Notes: generated from the sequence alone by a model not told the origin. Numbered from the stretch's first letter, positions 17,323-27,300 are shown. The stretch is 64,000 bases of DNA from Mangrovitalea sediminis (GCF_002514725.1 NZ_NTLB01000004.1:496001-560000); one strand, 5' to 3'. Made by a program: numbers and translations.

Positions 17323-17719
17323 TGGCTAAGTATTGATTTTGACCCGTCGCGTCGAATACCGAACAAGCGTCTAGCGCCAACACTCCCAATGCTCGCTGAC
17401 AACCTGGTGAAGACCTCCATCCAGCGCCCCCAGGTAAAACTGCCATGGAGCTCAAGTGCGTTCGGATCTCGGCCCCTATCAAGCGACAGCGCCTAAAAGA
17501 CATCAGCTCGTATCTGGCTGGCGGACTCTCGACCGGTTCTTGGTCAAAGTCCGCTAAGGCCGAACAGCCGAACTCTATGTTTACCCGGTTTAGGAAAGAA
17601 CTTTATTCCCTTTATACCTGTTGCCAGCCGAAGCTATGGATATACCAACTCCCTCCCCGGTCGTAGGGCGCATCCAACGTTAGGGTTGCAATCCACGGAA
17701 GTACTCCCCGGAAGCGCAA

Positions 17720-17742
17720 AAGCCCGGCACTAGGCCGGGCTT
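17720..17742 (-). terminator. Terminator of the phosphoesterase gene
   Basis: AAGCCCGGC / GCCGGGCTT stem with loop ACTAG. Read on the minus strand it is followed by TTTTGCG and lies 35 nt after the stop of the gene ending at 17777. It closely matches the hairpin at 16109-16137. Confidence 0.75.
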
Positions 17743-17776
17743 CTGTTCGTTCCTTTACTGCGGTTGGAGATCGCGC

Positions 17777-19420
17777 TTAGCTGCGACCCCAGCCCCAATG
17801 GCCTGCCCAACCCCACTCGTCACCGTCACGGTCGCGATCATGACCAACACGGATGCCGGATTCCGGGTTCAGGAACAACTTGCGAGCATGGTGCAGACGC
17901 TGATCGAAGTTGAACATATTGTCCAGCGAACCGGCCTTGGCATCGAAAGAGTCGTCGCCGATACGGCCTGTCTGCCAGTTGTCTTCGATGAAGCGCAGGA
18001 CGGAAGACTGATCCGTGACGCTGTGATCAACGAAGTTTTTCTTGGCCCAGGGAGAAACCACCAGCAGCGGCAGACGAGGACCGTAGCCACAACGGTCGGA
18101 GTACTTGCCGGAACCGGTCTCACCGCACATACCTACGTCAGACAGCGCATCTTTGTTGACGTCGTTCGATTGGCTCACGATCGGGCTCATCACGTGGTCG
18201 TACCAGCCGTCGGAGTCATCATAAGCGATGATGACAGCTGTAGAGCGCCAGTCCGGGCTCTTCTGCAAGCGGTTGATGGTGTTGACGATGAAGGTCTGTT
18301 CATCCAGCGGATCGGAGTAACCCGCGTGACCGTCCTGGTAACCGGCTGCTTTCAGGAAGCTGACAGCGGGCATGTTGCCAGCGTCGACAGCCGCCCAGAA
18401 ATCGGACAGGTCATACTGGTGATTTGCCTGATCCTGACGACCGATCATGGATACGGAGGTCGGTGCCAAGTGATGTGGGTTAGAGGTAGATTTGTAGTAC
18501 TGGAACGGTTCGTGGTGCGGGATATAGTCCGTCACTGTCGCGCCACCGATGTTTTGGTGGGTAGCGCCACAGATGGCGTTGCCGTTGGCATCGCGACTGG
18601 TCGGACGGAAGCCGCCTTCGAACCAACCCCAGGTCACGCCCTTGGCATTGAGCAGGTCACCGATGTTCTTGTTGCCATCAACCATCGATACCGTCGGGTA
18701 CTTGCTGCTGGAGCAATCGTCATAGGTCGGGTTCGGATCATTGATGACCGTACCAACGCCATTGGCATCGGGGCTGACAACACCATAGGTATCCGTATCC
18801 GGCTGCGTGGAGATCGCACCGTGGGTTTGGCCCGATACCAGGTTCAGAGCGCCCGGGGTGGACGGACCGAAAGTGGTGTTGAACGAGTTGTCGCTCATGG
18901 CGAAGTGCTGAGCATAGTTCCACAGCGCCGTGACGGTGTTACCGTCATAGTAATCCATAACCAGCCCCTGACGGCTGGACTCAGGTGCCGAACAGGCGTC
19001 ACGGTTGGTGTTTTCGACGAACTTGTCCATCAGGCCGCGGTTGAATGCTTTCTGCTCTGCGGTGTAGCCATGGTCCTGGTCGCAGGTCAGTGCCTCAGTG
19101 CGATCCAGACGCATCGGATTGGCCGCATTGGGGTTGTTGTTCAGCAGCGCTTCGGTCAGGCCATTAACGGTCGGCGTTCCCTTGGCCGCAACGAAACGCG
19201 GCTCACCGGCCGGATTCAACGCATGCGGGTAGGTACCGAAATAGTGATCGAAGGAAACGTTTTCCTGGAAGATGACCACAACGTGCTTGATCGGAGTCGT
19301 GGTACGGGTATGGTCTTCGCCATGTCCAAAATGGGCAGCATCGCTCACTGCCGGTGTTACGACAGCGGCCAGACCGAGGCTGGCCACGATTGCCCGTGAC
19401 AGCGCCTTCGCCTTAAACAT
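17777..19420 (-). CDS. Secreted phosphoesterase (phospholipase C / acid phosphatase family)
   Basis: 547 residues with a signal peptide (KAKALSRAIVASLGLAAVV, cleavage near residue 27 after SDA). It belongs to the alkaline-phosphatase-like phosphoesterase family that contains bacterial non-haemolytic phospholipases C and the acid phosphatase AcpA. The metal/nucleophile signature HVVVIFQENVSFDHYFGTYP is at about 46-65, followed by TFGPSTPGALNLVSGQTHG near 185 and the metal-ligand region IIAYDDSDGWYDHV near 400. A C-terminal tail is rich in Asp, Arg, Trp and Gly (HDRDRDGDEWGW). The exact substrate (phospholipid head group or phosphomonoester) cannot be told. It is divergent from an MFS gene and shares an inverted operator with it. 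Confidence 0.88.
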   Translation of the reverse strand: MFKAKALSRAIVASLGLAAVVTPAVSDAAHFGHGEDHTRTTTPIKHVVVIFQENVSFDHYFGTYPHALNPAGEPRFVAAKGTPTVNGLTEALLNNNPNAANPMRLDRTEALTCDQDHGYTAEQKAFNRGLMDKFVENTNRDACSAPESSRQGLVMDYYDGNTVTALWNYAQHFAMSDNSFNTTFGPSTPGALNLVSGQTHGAISTQPDTDTYGVVSPDANGVGTVINDPNPTYDDCSSSKYPTVSMVDGNKNIGDLLNAKGVTWGWFEGGFRPTSRDANGNAICGATHQNIGGATVTDYIPHHEPFQYYKSTSNPHHLAPTSVSMIGRQDQANHQYDLSDFWAAVDAGNMPAVSFLKAAGYQDGHAGYSDPLDEQTFIVNTINRLQKSPDWRSTAVIIAYDDSDGWYDHVMSPIVSQSNDVNKDALSDVGMCGETGSGKYSDRCGYGPRLPLLVVSPWAKKNFVDHSVTDQSSVLRFIEDNWQTGRIGDDSFDAKAGSLDNMFNFDQRLHHARKLFLNPESGIRVGHDRDRDGDEWGWAGHWGWGRS

Positions 19421-19444
19421 AATCGAACCCTCTAAGTGTTATTG

Positions 19445-19457
19445 GTCCGGACAGTGT
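19445..19457 (-). promoter_or_regulatory. Operator-like 13-mer before the phosphoesterase gene
   Basis: GTCCGGACAGTGT, 24 nt before the phosphoesterase ATG. Its exact inverted copy stands at 19604-19616 before the divergent MFS gene. The core GTCCGGAC is itself palindromic, as in TetR-type operators. Confidence 0.6.
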
Positions 19458-19603
19458 CAGGGAGAAAAATGACAACAGCGTGGCGATTTCTTGAAAAGTT
19501 GCTTGCGACCTTTTGCTAACGTCAAAAAAAAGTCTCTGCCTGCCCTCAGAAAAATGGCAGTATCTGAAGTAATAATGTCACTTCTGCCAGATCCAGGTCT
19601 GCA

Positions 19604-19616
19604 ACACTGTCCGGAC
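19604..19616 (+). promoter_or_regulatory. Operator-like 13-mer before the MFS gene
   Basis: ACACTGTCCGGAC, 26 nt before the MFS ATG and the exact reverse complement of the 13-mer at 19445-19457. TGTCCGGACA here is a perfect 10-bp palindrome. Confidence 0.6.
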
Positions 19617-19642
19617 AAATTCAATCGCTGAGAGTGACCGCC

Positions 19643-20878
19643 ATGACGCAAACGGAGCCTGCAGGAAGGAGTACGGTTTGGGTGCTGACGATCTGTCAGG
19701 GCCTGTTTATCCTGTCCATGTCGATCGACCTGACACTGACCGGCCTCGTCGGCTATCGACTGGCACCGGACACCGGCCTCGCCACTCTGCCCTTCGCCCT
19801 GATCACGGTGTCGACCGCACTGACCACCCTCTTCGCCTCGTTCCTTATCCGCCGAATCGGCCGCCGCCGAAGCTTCGCCTTCGGGGCCTCGGCCGGTGCT
19901 GCCGGCGGACTGATCTCGGTATTCGCGGTGACGGGGAAAGACTTCTGGCTCTTCTGTGCCGGCACGGCCATCGTCGGTGTGTCCCGCGCCTTCGCCCAGT
20001 ATTATCGCCTCGCTGCAGCCGATGCTTCGGACCCGGATCGCAAGGGGAAAGCCATTTCCACCGTGCTCGCCGGGGGTGTACTGGCGGCATTGGTCGGCCC
20101 CAGTCTCGCCGCCTGGAGCAGGGATCTGCTGACAGACGCTACCTTTGCCGGCTCCTATCTGTGCGTTGCACTGATTGGGTTGATCGCAACCCTGCTGTTG
20201 ATGGCAGCCTATCGAGACAGCCATGACCATTCCATCCTGTCGACTAGCGATGCAGCAGCCATACAAACGCAGGAAGGTCGCCCACTGCGAGAGATCCTGC
20301 GCCAACCGATTTTTATCGCGGCGCTGGCTAACAACATGATCGGAAGTGCAGTGATGATTTTCGTGATGACCGCCACACCGATTGCGGTGGTTCAGCACCA
20401 CTTCTCGATAGAGCGCGGTGCCAGCGTCATCCAATGGCACCTGCTGGGGATGTATGCACCGGCTTTCTTCAGCGGTTACCTCATCCGCCGCATTGGCAGC
20501 GGCCCCCTGCTATTGATCGGCAATCTGCTGTGTGCCGCCTGCGGGCTGATCGCCGCCGCCGGCGCTTCCCTGCCGCATTTCTATCTTGCCCTGTTATGCC
20601 TGGGCGTAGGCTGGAATTTCATGTTCACTGGCGGTTCGACCCTGTTGTCGCTCTCCTACCGGCCAGAGGAACGAGCCAAGACTCAGGCTACCAGCGAGTT
20701 CACCACCTATGCCGTCAGCGCGCTCGCATCCCTGCTGGCAGGCATAGCCTTGGCGACCTTCGGCTGGCAAGCCATCAACCTGGCGATCATTTCCGCGTTG
20801 GTTTGCAGCGCCGCCGCCACGCTCTGGTGGATGAGCGAAAGCCTGCGGCGGACGGTGCCCGTGTCCTCTCAACGCTAA
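19643..20878 (+). CDS. MFS transporter, 12 transmembrane segments
   Basis: 411 residues with the hydrophobic pattern of a major-facilitator exporter. The loop after TM2 reads FLIRRIGRRRSFAFGA, a variant of the GxLaDrxGrkr motif, and a related loop (YLIRRIGSGPLLLIGN) sits in the second half. GTG 19634 is also in frame, but ATG 19643 is the better start with GAGAGTG before it. The substrate is unknown. It is followed after 16 nt by the GlxA-type regulator on the same strand and shares an inverted operator with the divergent secreted phosphoesterase. Confidence 0.87.
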   Translation: MTQTEPAGRSTVWVLTICQGLFILSMSIDLTLTGLVGYRLAPDTGLATLPFALITVSTALTTLFASFLIRRIGRRRSFAFGASAGAAGGLISVFAVTGKDFWLFCAGTAIVGVSRAFAQYYRLAAADASDPDRKGKAISTVLAGGVLAALVGPSLAAWSRDLLTDATFAGSYLCVALIGLIATLLLMAAYRDSHDHSILSTSDAAAIQTQEGRPLREILRQPIFIAALANNMIGSAVMIFVMTATPIAVVQHHFSIERGASVIQWHLLGMYAPAFFSGYLIRRIGSGPLLLIGNLLCAACGLIAAAGASLPHFYLALLCLGVGWNFMFTGGSTLLSLSYRPEERAKTQATSEFTTYAVSALASLLAGIALATFGWQAINLAIISALVCSAAATLWWMSESLRRTVPVSSQR

Positions 20879-20894
20879 ACTGACAGGAGCCTTC

Positions 20895-21881
20895 ATGCAA
20901 TCTCCCCGGCACATTGCCCTACTCAGCTACGAACAAGCCAATGTCGTGGATATCACCGGCCCCTTGCAGGTGTTCACCTCCGGCAACGTCTGGCTCAAGG
21001 ATCGGGGCCACCCGGGGTACCGGTGCCGGGTCCTCTCTCTGCGGGGAGGTGCGGTGACGACATCCAGCGGCCTGCCCCTCGTCACGGAACCCTTGTCGGC
21101 AATAGCGGACGACATGATCGACACCCTGATAGTACCCGGTGGCCCCGGCGCCGAAAGCGAAGACGCCAAGGCGCTGGCTCCCTGGATCCTCGATCGCCAC
21201 CCCCACCTTCGGCGTCTGTGCTCCGTGTGCACCGGTGCCTTCCCTCTGGCCGAAACCGGACTGCTGGACGGACTCCGGGTGGTTACTCACTGGATGTACG
21301 CCCCCCGGCTGCAGGCGCTATACCCGCGGCTGAATGTCGAGCAGGACCCCATCTATATCCGGCAGGGAAAACTGTGGACCTCCGCCGGCGTCACGGCCGG
21401 TATCGACATGGCCTTGGCGCTGCTCGAGGAGGATTACGGGCATGCCGCCTCGATTTATGCGGCGCGGCAGATGGTGGTATTCCTCAAGCGTCCGGGTGGG
21501 CAATCCCAGTTCAGCGTACCGTTGGCCACTCAGAGCGCGCTGGCAGAACGGAGTTTCGATGCCCTGCATACCTGGATCAGCGAGCATCTCGACGAACCCC
21601 TCAGCATCGAGCGCCTTGCCGAATGGATGTGCATGAGTCCAAGGACCTTTGCGCGCCGCTATGTCGAGGCCATCGGCCAGACACCGGCGCGCACCGTCGA
21701 ACGCATGCGAGTGGAGGCCGCCAGTCAATGGCTGGAAAGCTCGGCAATGCCCCTGAAACAGATTGCCGTACGCTGCGGCTTCACGAGCGATCAGAACCTG
21801 CGACGAGCCTTCCTGCGCCAGTTCGGCGTCGGGCCGCTTGACTATCGGGAACGCTTTGCGCCGCCAGCCACCTCAGGCTGA
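20895..21881 (+). CDS. GlxA-family regulator (DJ-1/PfpI domain plus AraC helix-turn-helix)
   Basis: 328 residues. N-terminal amidase-like DJ-1/PfpI domain (about 5-195: HIALLSYEQANVVDITGPLQ, TLIVPGGPGAE, and the nucleophile-elbow-like VCTGAFPLAETGLLDG with Cys near 115) and a C-terminal AraC DNA-binding domain (about 220-320: SIERLAEWMCMSPRTFARRY, IAVRCGFTSDQNLRRAFLRQ). Members often regulate amino-acid or quaternary-amine catabolism. RBS AGGAG precedes the ATG. It probably forms a unit with the MFS gene upstream. The 3' end overlaps the convergent dehydratase gene by 9 nt. Confidence 0.9.
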   Translation: MQSPRHIALLSYEQANVVDITGPLQVFTSGNVWLKDRGHPGYRCRVLSLRGGAVTTSSGLPLVTEPLSAIADDMIDTLIVPGGPGAESEDAKALAPWILDRHPHLRRLCSVCTGAFPLAETGLLDGLRVVTHWMYAPRLQALYPRLNVEQDPIYIRQGKLWTSAGVTAGIDMALALLEEDYGHAASIYAARQMVVFLKRPGGQSQFSVPLATQSALAERSFDALHTWISEHLDEPLSIERLAEWMCMSPRTFARRYVEAIGQTPARTVERMRVEAASQWLESSAMPLKQIAVRCGFTSDQNLRRAFLRQFGVGPLDYRERFAPPATSG

Positions 21882-22853
21882 AGAGGCAAAACCGCACAGC
21901 TGGCTCAGGTCCATATTGCCGCCGGTCACGATCGTGGCCGTCACCTGGTCGGGTCGCACTGGAACCGCTGCGTCCAGCAGCGCGGCCAGACCGACGACCG
22001 CGCCGGTTTCCGCGTACAGGTGCCCCGAGGTTGCCATCAGTTTCGTTGCCTCGATAATTGCCGGGTCGGAAACCGTGACCACATCATCAACCACCTGCCG
22101 GCTGGCGGCAAAAGTGTACGCTCCGACAACCGCGGGCCCCAGGCTGACAGCCACGGTGTCGATCCGCTCGAGGGCAGCATCCGCACGGCCGTGATTCCAG
22201 GCGTTGCGCATGGTCGCTGCACCTTCAGGCTCCACACCGATCAGCTCTATATCCGGTTTCAGGCCTTTCAAGGCCAAACCAACACCGGAAATCAGTCCGC
22301 CACCGCCAATAGGGCAAAGTACCCTTTGCAGTGCCGGTAGCTGCCGCAGTAACTCCAGGCCGACCGTGCCCTGACCAGCCATTATGCGAGGATCGTTGTA
22401 CGGATGAACCAATGTCATGCCCCGTTCATCCCGATAACGCATACAGCGCTCGACAGCCTCCTGGATGCTGCCCTCGACGATTACCTCTGCACCATAGGCT
22501 CGGGTTGCCGCCACTTTCATCGGGCTCGATCCCGCAGGCATCATCACGGTCACCGACACCCCGACCCGCGCAGCCGCCCAGGCCAACGCCAGGGCGTGAT
22601 TACCGGCAGAAACCGTCACCAGGCCACCGTCAAGCTCCTCGGCGCTGGCCGTCAGCAACCAGTTCACCGCGCCACGGGCCTTGAAGCTGCCGGTTCGCTG
22701 CAGGCTCTCTGCCTTGGCCCACAAGGCTTGGCCAATGATCTTTTCCAATGCATACAGCTGTAGGGTCGGGGTCGGCGAAACCTGCTCGCGGATACGGTCC
22801 TCGGCAGCTTCAATCGCGGCTAGATCCGGCAAGAGAGCAGTATCAGCGGACAT
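21873..22853 (-). CDS. PLP-dependent threonine/serine dehydratase-like enzyme
   Basis: 326 residues, fold-type II PLP enzyme. The PLP lysine lies in LQRTGSFKARGAVN (Lys near residue 58), the phosphate-binding glycine loop is PIGGGGLISGVGLAL near 180, and the substrate Asn loop VSAGNHALALAWAA is near 82. It has no C-terminal ACT regulatory domain, so it resembles catabolic threonine dehydratases, serine racemases and the EutB-type dehydratase of hydroxyectoine breakdown. It overlaps the preceding M24-fold hydrolase gene by 11 nt, a pairing seen in ectoine/hydroxyectoine loci, but other genes of that pathway are absent here. Exact substrate unknown. Confidence 0.88.
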   Translation of the reverse strand: MSADTALLPDLAAIEAAEDRIREQVSPTPTLQLYALEKIIGQALWAKAESLQRTGSFKARGAVNWLLTASAEELDGGLVTVSAGNHALALAWAAARVGVSVTVMMPAGSSPMKVAATRAYGAEVIVEGSIQEAVERCMRYRDERGMTLVHPYNDPRIMAGQGTVGLELLRQLPALQRVLCPIGGGGLISGVGLALKGLKPDIELIGVEPEGAATMRNAWNHGRADAALERIDTVAVSLGPAVVGAYTFAASRQVVDDVVTVSDPAIIEATKLMATSGHLYAETGAVVGLAALLDAAVPVRPDQVTATIVTGGNMDLSQLCGFASSA

Positions 22854-24111
22854 AGACCCCCCGGTTAACCGTGGTCAGGAACTCGCACCCCTGCGCGGTG
22901 ACGACAATGGTGTCGGATAAAAAGGCATCCCCCAGGCCGGAGCGCAACAGCCAACTCATCAAATGGAACACCATGCCCTCCTTGAGCTGCATGTCGGAGT
23001 GGCGGCGCAGGCCCACCGGCACGCCACTGCCGGACCAACTGGGGGGATAGCCAATGCCGACCGAATACCCACAATGATGGCGACTGTATTGCGCCAGGTT
23101 GTTCCTATCGAGCACGCCCTGCCAACGCTCATAGACATCGCCCGCAATGGCTCCCGGCCGGATCTCCCCCGCCGCGGCCATCATGGCCTCCTGGCAAATG
23201 GCATTGATGTGCTCTGCGTCACTGGGCGCTTGGCCAATAAAGACGAAGCGCCCCATCGGGGCATGGTAGCGGCGTACACAGCCCGCCATTTCCAGAAAGA
23301 GCAGGTCACCGTGCTCCAGCGCCATGTCGTCCCAGGTCCCGTGCTCATGCTCCAGGTTGCGGGTCGAGCGCACCAAGGGGACGAATCCCGGATAGGTTCC
23401 ACCGCGGCGAAACATGGCGTCGTAGATCGCCGCCATGATTTCCCGGGCGTTAACGCCCGGACCGGCAGCAGCGATGGCCGACAGCAGCATGGAATCAGAG
23501 ATCGCAGCCGCCTGCCGGGTCAGCGCCAGCTCGGCATCGGACTGGATAATGCGGATGTTGTCCACCAGGCTACCCAGGTTTTCCCAATCGGCCTCGGGTG
23601 TGCCTTCGATCAGGCCTTCCGCAATGGAATATGGCAGAAAGGTGCTGCTCATATCGATCCCCAGCACCCCCTTCTCCAATCCCTGCTCACGCAGGACCCT
23701 CAGGGTTTCCGACACGGCTGCTGAGGGCATGAGGGAGGGCCGGCGGCTGAGCTCGCGGGTCGGCGCACCGGCCGTCATCGACCAAGGACTATCGATGGGT
23801 GCCGCCTCGGCACCATCCACCGGGGGTGGCTGCGTGCCGTCCGTGTAGCCGACATGTACCACATCCGGCACCTGATCTCTCAGGGTCGCCCGCTCCATGG
23901 CTCGCGCCACCAGCATCGGTTCGCCCTTAAGGGGGAATATCAGCAACTGACAGGCGAAATACCCCATGTGATCCAGGCCGGTCAGGTAGTAAATATTTTC
24001 GGGACTCGCGATCAGGCAGGCATCCAGCCCGCGTTCCGACATTTCATCGCGCACTCGCTGGCGACGTTGCTCATATTCGGCGTCACTGAAATAACGGCTG
24101 CTTGCCACCAT
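22843..24111 (-). CDS. M24-fold (pita-bread) hydrolase, creatinase/ectoine-hydrolase-like
   Basis: 422 residues. N-terminal creatinase-type domain (RVRDEMSERGLDACLIASPENIYYLTG, shown in part, about 12-40) and a C-terminal pita-bread domain. Typical metalloaminopeptidase ligands are altered: the first Asp pair is replaced in LEMAGCVRRYHAPMGR, while HHCGYSVGIGYPPSW is kept. This matches metal-free creatinase/DoeA-like hydrolases rather than Xaa-Pro peptidases. Start ATG 24111 has AAAGGAG 8 nt upstream; an in-frame ATG 54 nt earlier lacks this. It is coupled to the downstream PLP dehydratase, so a C-N hydrolysis feeding a dehydratase or racemase is likely (inference). Confidence 0.85.
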   Translation of the reverse strand: MVASSRYFSDAEYEQRRQRVRDEMSERGLDACLIASPENIYYLTGLDHMGYFACQLLIFPLKGEPMLVARAMERATLRDQVPDVVHVGYTDGTQPPPVDGAEAAPIDSPWSMTAGAPTRELSRRPSLMPSAAVSETLRVLREQGLEKGVLGIDMSSTFLPYSIAEGLIEGTPEADWENLGSLVDNIRIIQSDAELALTRQAAAISDSMLLSAIAAAGPGVNAREIMAAIYDAMFRRGGTYPGFVPLVRSTRNLEHEHGTWDDMALEHGDLLFLEMAGCVRRYHAPMGRFVFIGQAPSDAEHINAICQEAMMAAAGEIRPGAIAGDVYERWQGVLDRNNLAQYSRHHCGYSVGIGYPPSWSGSGVPVGLRRHSDMQLKEGMVFHLMSWLLRSGLGDAFLSDTIVVTAQGCEFLTTVNRGVYVR

Positions 24112-24326
24112 CTCGCCGGCTCCTTTGGTCCATGGGCGGCATCGCCGGCCCGGGAATGCATGCATCGCCGCAGGAAGAACCTCCGGCGCCAGTATCGACG
24201 AATAGTGCAGTTGGAAGCGGGATTCAAGCCTTTATATTGAGGAGTTTCACGATCGATCACCGTCTTTTTTTCAGACAGCTTCGACGATGGAACTTATTGA
24301 TTGAACAGCAATAAACCTTACCGATT

Positions 24327-27300
24327 TCAGACGTTACTCTGACGACTGAAACGCTCCGTGATTTCTTCTGCGGTTAACGGCAGGCTCAGCAGGAACCCCT
24401 GGGCAATACCGCATCCCTTTTCCTTCAGGAACGCGAGCTGCTCTTCGGTTTCCACGCCCTCGGCCACCACCGGCATACTCAGGCTATGGCCCAGGGAAAT
24501 CACTGCCGTAGCGATTGCCGCATTGTTTTCGTCACGCGGCAGACCGTGCATGAACTCACCTGCGATCTTGATTTTATCCACCGGCAATTGCTTGAGAAGA
24601 CTCAGCGATGAATAGCCTGTGCCGAAATCGTCGATCACGATATGCAATCCGAGCGCTCTCAGCTCACGCAACACACGCTCGCCTTGGCCGGACACATGCA
24701 GGACACTCTCGGTAACCTCCAGCTCCAGCTGTAGGGCGTTGGCATCGATCCCATGGCTCTCCAGCATCTGATGCAGGCGTCCCACCAGATTGTTACGCGT
24801 TAATTGCGAGGCGGAAATATTCAGCGACAGCGGTCCTACTGAAATACCGGCATCCTTCCAGGCGCTGGCCTGACGACACCCCTCCTGGAGTACCCAATAT
24901 CCTAGGGAATGGATCAGGCCGGTATCCTCGGCGGCGGGGATAAACTGTCCGGGCAGCAGCAGCCCCCGCGAGGGATGACGCCAGCGAATCAGACCCTCGG
25001 CCCCGACCATACGTCCGGTCCGCACATCGAACTGGGGCTGGTAATAGAGCACGAACTCGTTGCGTCGAATACCTTCCCGCAACTCGGTTTCCAGCTTCAA
25101 AAGGCTCGATGCCCGAGCTGTCATTTCGGAAGAATAAAACTCAAAAGTGCGACGCCCCCTTTCCTTGGCACGGTACATGGCGGAGTCGGCTGTCATCGTC
25201 AGGGCGTCACTGGAGTCCGCATCATCCGGGAACAGGCTGATACCGATGCTGACCCCGACATTTACCGTCTGGTGATCGATCAGAACCGGTTTATCGACTG
25301 CTGAAATAATCTTTTCGGCAATACGGATAACGTCTTCCGTGTGCGCCACATCTCTCAGGATAACGGCAAACTCGTCCCCTCCCAGGCGGGCAACTGTATC
25401 TTCCGCCCGCACGCAGGCGCGCAGCCGTTCTGAGACGATCTGCAGGAGACGGTCCCCCGCAGGATGTCCCAGGGTATCGTTAACCAGCTTAAAACGGTCG
25501 AGGTCCAGCAGCATGACCGCCACACGGGCGGGATGACGCTCGGCCTCGATAAGCACCTGATCCAGGTTGGCATAGAAAAGCAGGCGGTTGGGCAACCCGG
25601 TAAGGGAATCGTGATGGGCCAGGTAATTCAACCGTGCCTCAGCCTGCTTGATGGCACTGATATCGGATAACACGGCCACATAGTTGCTAACCCTTCCATC
25701 CGACGCATGCACGACACTGATATTTTCCCAGAGAGGAATCACCTCGCCACTCTTGTGGCGGTCCCAGATCTCCCCCTGCCACTGTCCTGCCGACTTCAAG
25801 TCATCCCACAAACGGCGGTAGAAGGCCTCATCGTGGATACCGGATTTCTGGAAACGCGGCGCCTTACCCATCACCTCATCGGCGCTGTATCCGGTAATCG
25901 TCGTATAGGCCTTATTCACCGCAATAATGCGCATATCGGCATCGGTGACGATGATGCCCTCATTGGTGCTTTCGAACACGACGGCAGCCTGGCGCAACTC
26001 AGCCTCGATCTGCTTTCGCTCAGTAATATCGGTGGATATGCCACAGACGGCCTGACCATCACCCGATTGCTGCAGGGGGAACTTGACGGAAATAAAAATT
26101 CGGTCGCCATCCTCAGACGGGACAACTTCCTCGAACTCCTGAGGCTGACCGCTGTTGAGCACCGACAAATCGTTCTGCCGATAGGTCTCTGCAAACTCGG
26201 GCGAAAAGACATCCCGGTCGCTCTTTCCCGTCAATTCATCGGCAGGCTGCCCAATCATCTCCGCCATCCGGCGGTTGACGAACAGGTAGTGGCCATCGCG
26301 GTCTTTGAGGTAAGCCAGTGCCATCGTGTTGTCCAGAACGGTCCGGAGCTGCGCCTCGCTTTCCCGGGTGGCATGCACATGAATCAAAACCACTGCGCGG
26401 AACCAGGCGAGAATAGCGCTGATCAGCGCTACCAGGACAAGCATGCCTCCTACGTATACCCGGTCATTCCACAACAGGGTCCAGGGGCTGACATGCACCC
26501 ATTCCGAGGGAATACGGGCAACCAGTTTCCAGGCATCGTCCACACTCTGCAACGTGCCCGTGCTCCGATTCGAAGCAACGGAGGTATCCCTGGCCGGGAA
26601 TAGCGTATCGACAACGAAAGCAGACGACGCGGTCTCGATCACACCTTCATCCATCGACTGGATACGCGACCAGGCACCATTGAACAGCACATCCGGTTGC
26701 GGCAGCCGATGCCATTGCACCATACCGCCCTTGCCTGGCAGGCGCCGGAGAACCCAACGGCCATTGCGCTCGACGATAATAAATTCACGACCCGATACCA
26801 ACGGCGCACTGTGTGAAAAACCATCGAACAATCGCTCGTTACGCAGGTTCATTTGCAGGAAGCCGACCCGCACGCCTTCTCTCCCTGATACCGGACTCGA
26901 CAACCGCAATGTTGGTGTCACAGACGAAGCCATATCCTCGCGATCAGAATCACTCTCCAGCGACGACAGGTAGACGTCCCCATCAGGGAGCCGCTGCTCC
27001 GTTTCCGATAGATGGACCGACCGGCGTAACTTTTCCGCTGGCACAATCTGCGTCTGCGCATGCCCACGACTCCGGTTCACCCGGATAAGCTCATGGCCAC
27101 GGTTATCGACGAGCCGGATATCGTTGTAGAAATCGACATTGTCGATAAACACGCCAAACAGCTGTGCCAGGTCTTCCCGGTGGCCGGGCGTCTGCGAGAA
27201 GGCATAATTGCGAAACGCCGGCGTCTGCATCAGGATTTTCATATGCGCGACACCCGCATTGAGGTTACTGACAACCCCGGCGGCTTCCGCATCGAGTTGC

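Larger units (their letters stand above)
17287..17776. other. Gene-poor right flank of the low-GC insert (490 nt)
   Basis: Contains the ArsR promoter, a terminator hairpin (17720-17742) and an ATCCAAC/GTTAGGG block at 17672-17684 that on the minus strand reads GTTGGAT, a form of the integron core site. Two short frames (17297-17503 minus, 17445-17666 plus) lack ribosome-binding sites and recognisable content. I see no supported gene. Confidence 0.5.

Noticed and set aside
17445-17666. 73-codon frame in the low-GC flank
   Set aside because: No Shine-Dalgarno, no family likeness, and codon use is not distinct. It remains possible as a decayed gene.
17798-19399. 533-codon plus-strand open frame opposite the phosphoesterase gene
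   Set aside because: Antisense shadow of a gene with signal peptide and family motifs; no ribosome-binding site and no recognisable domain.
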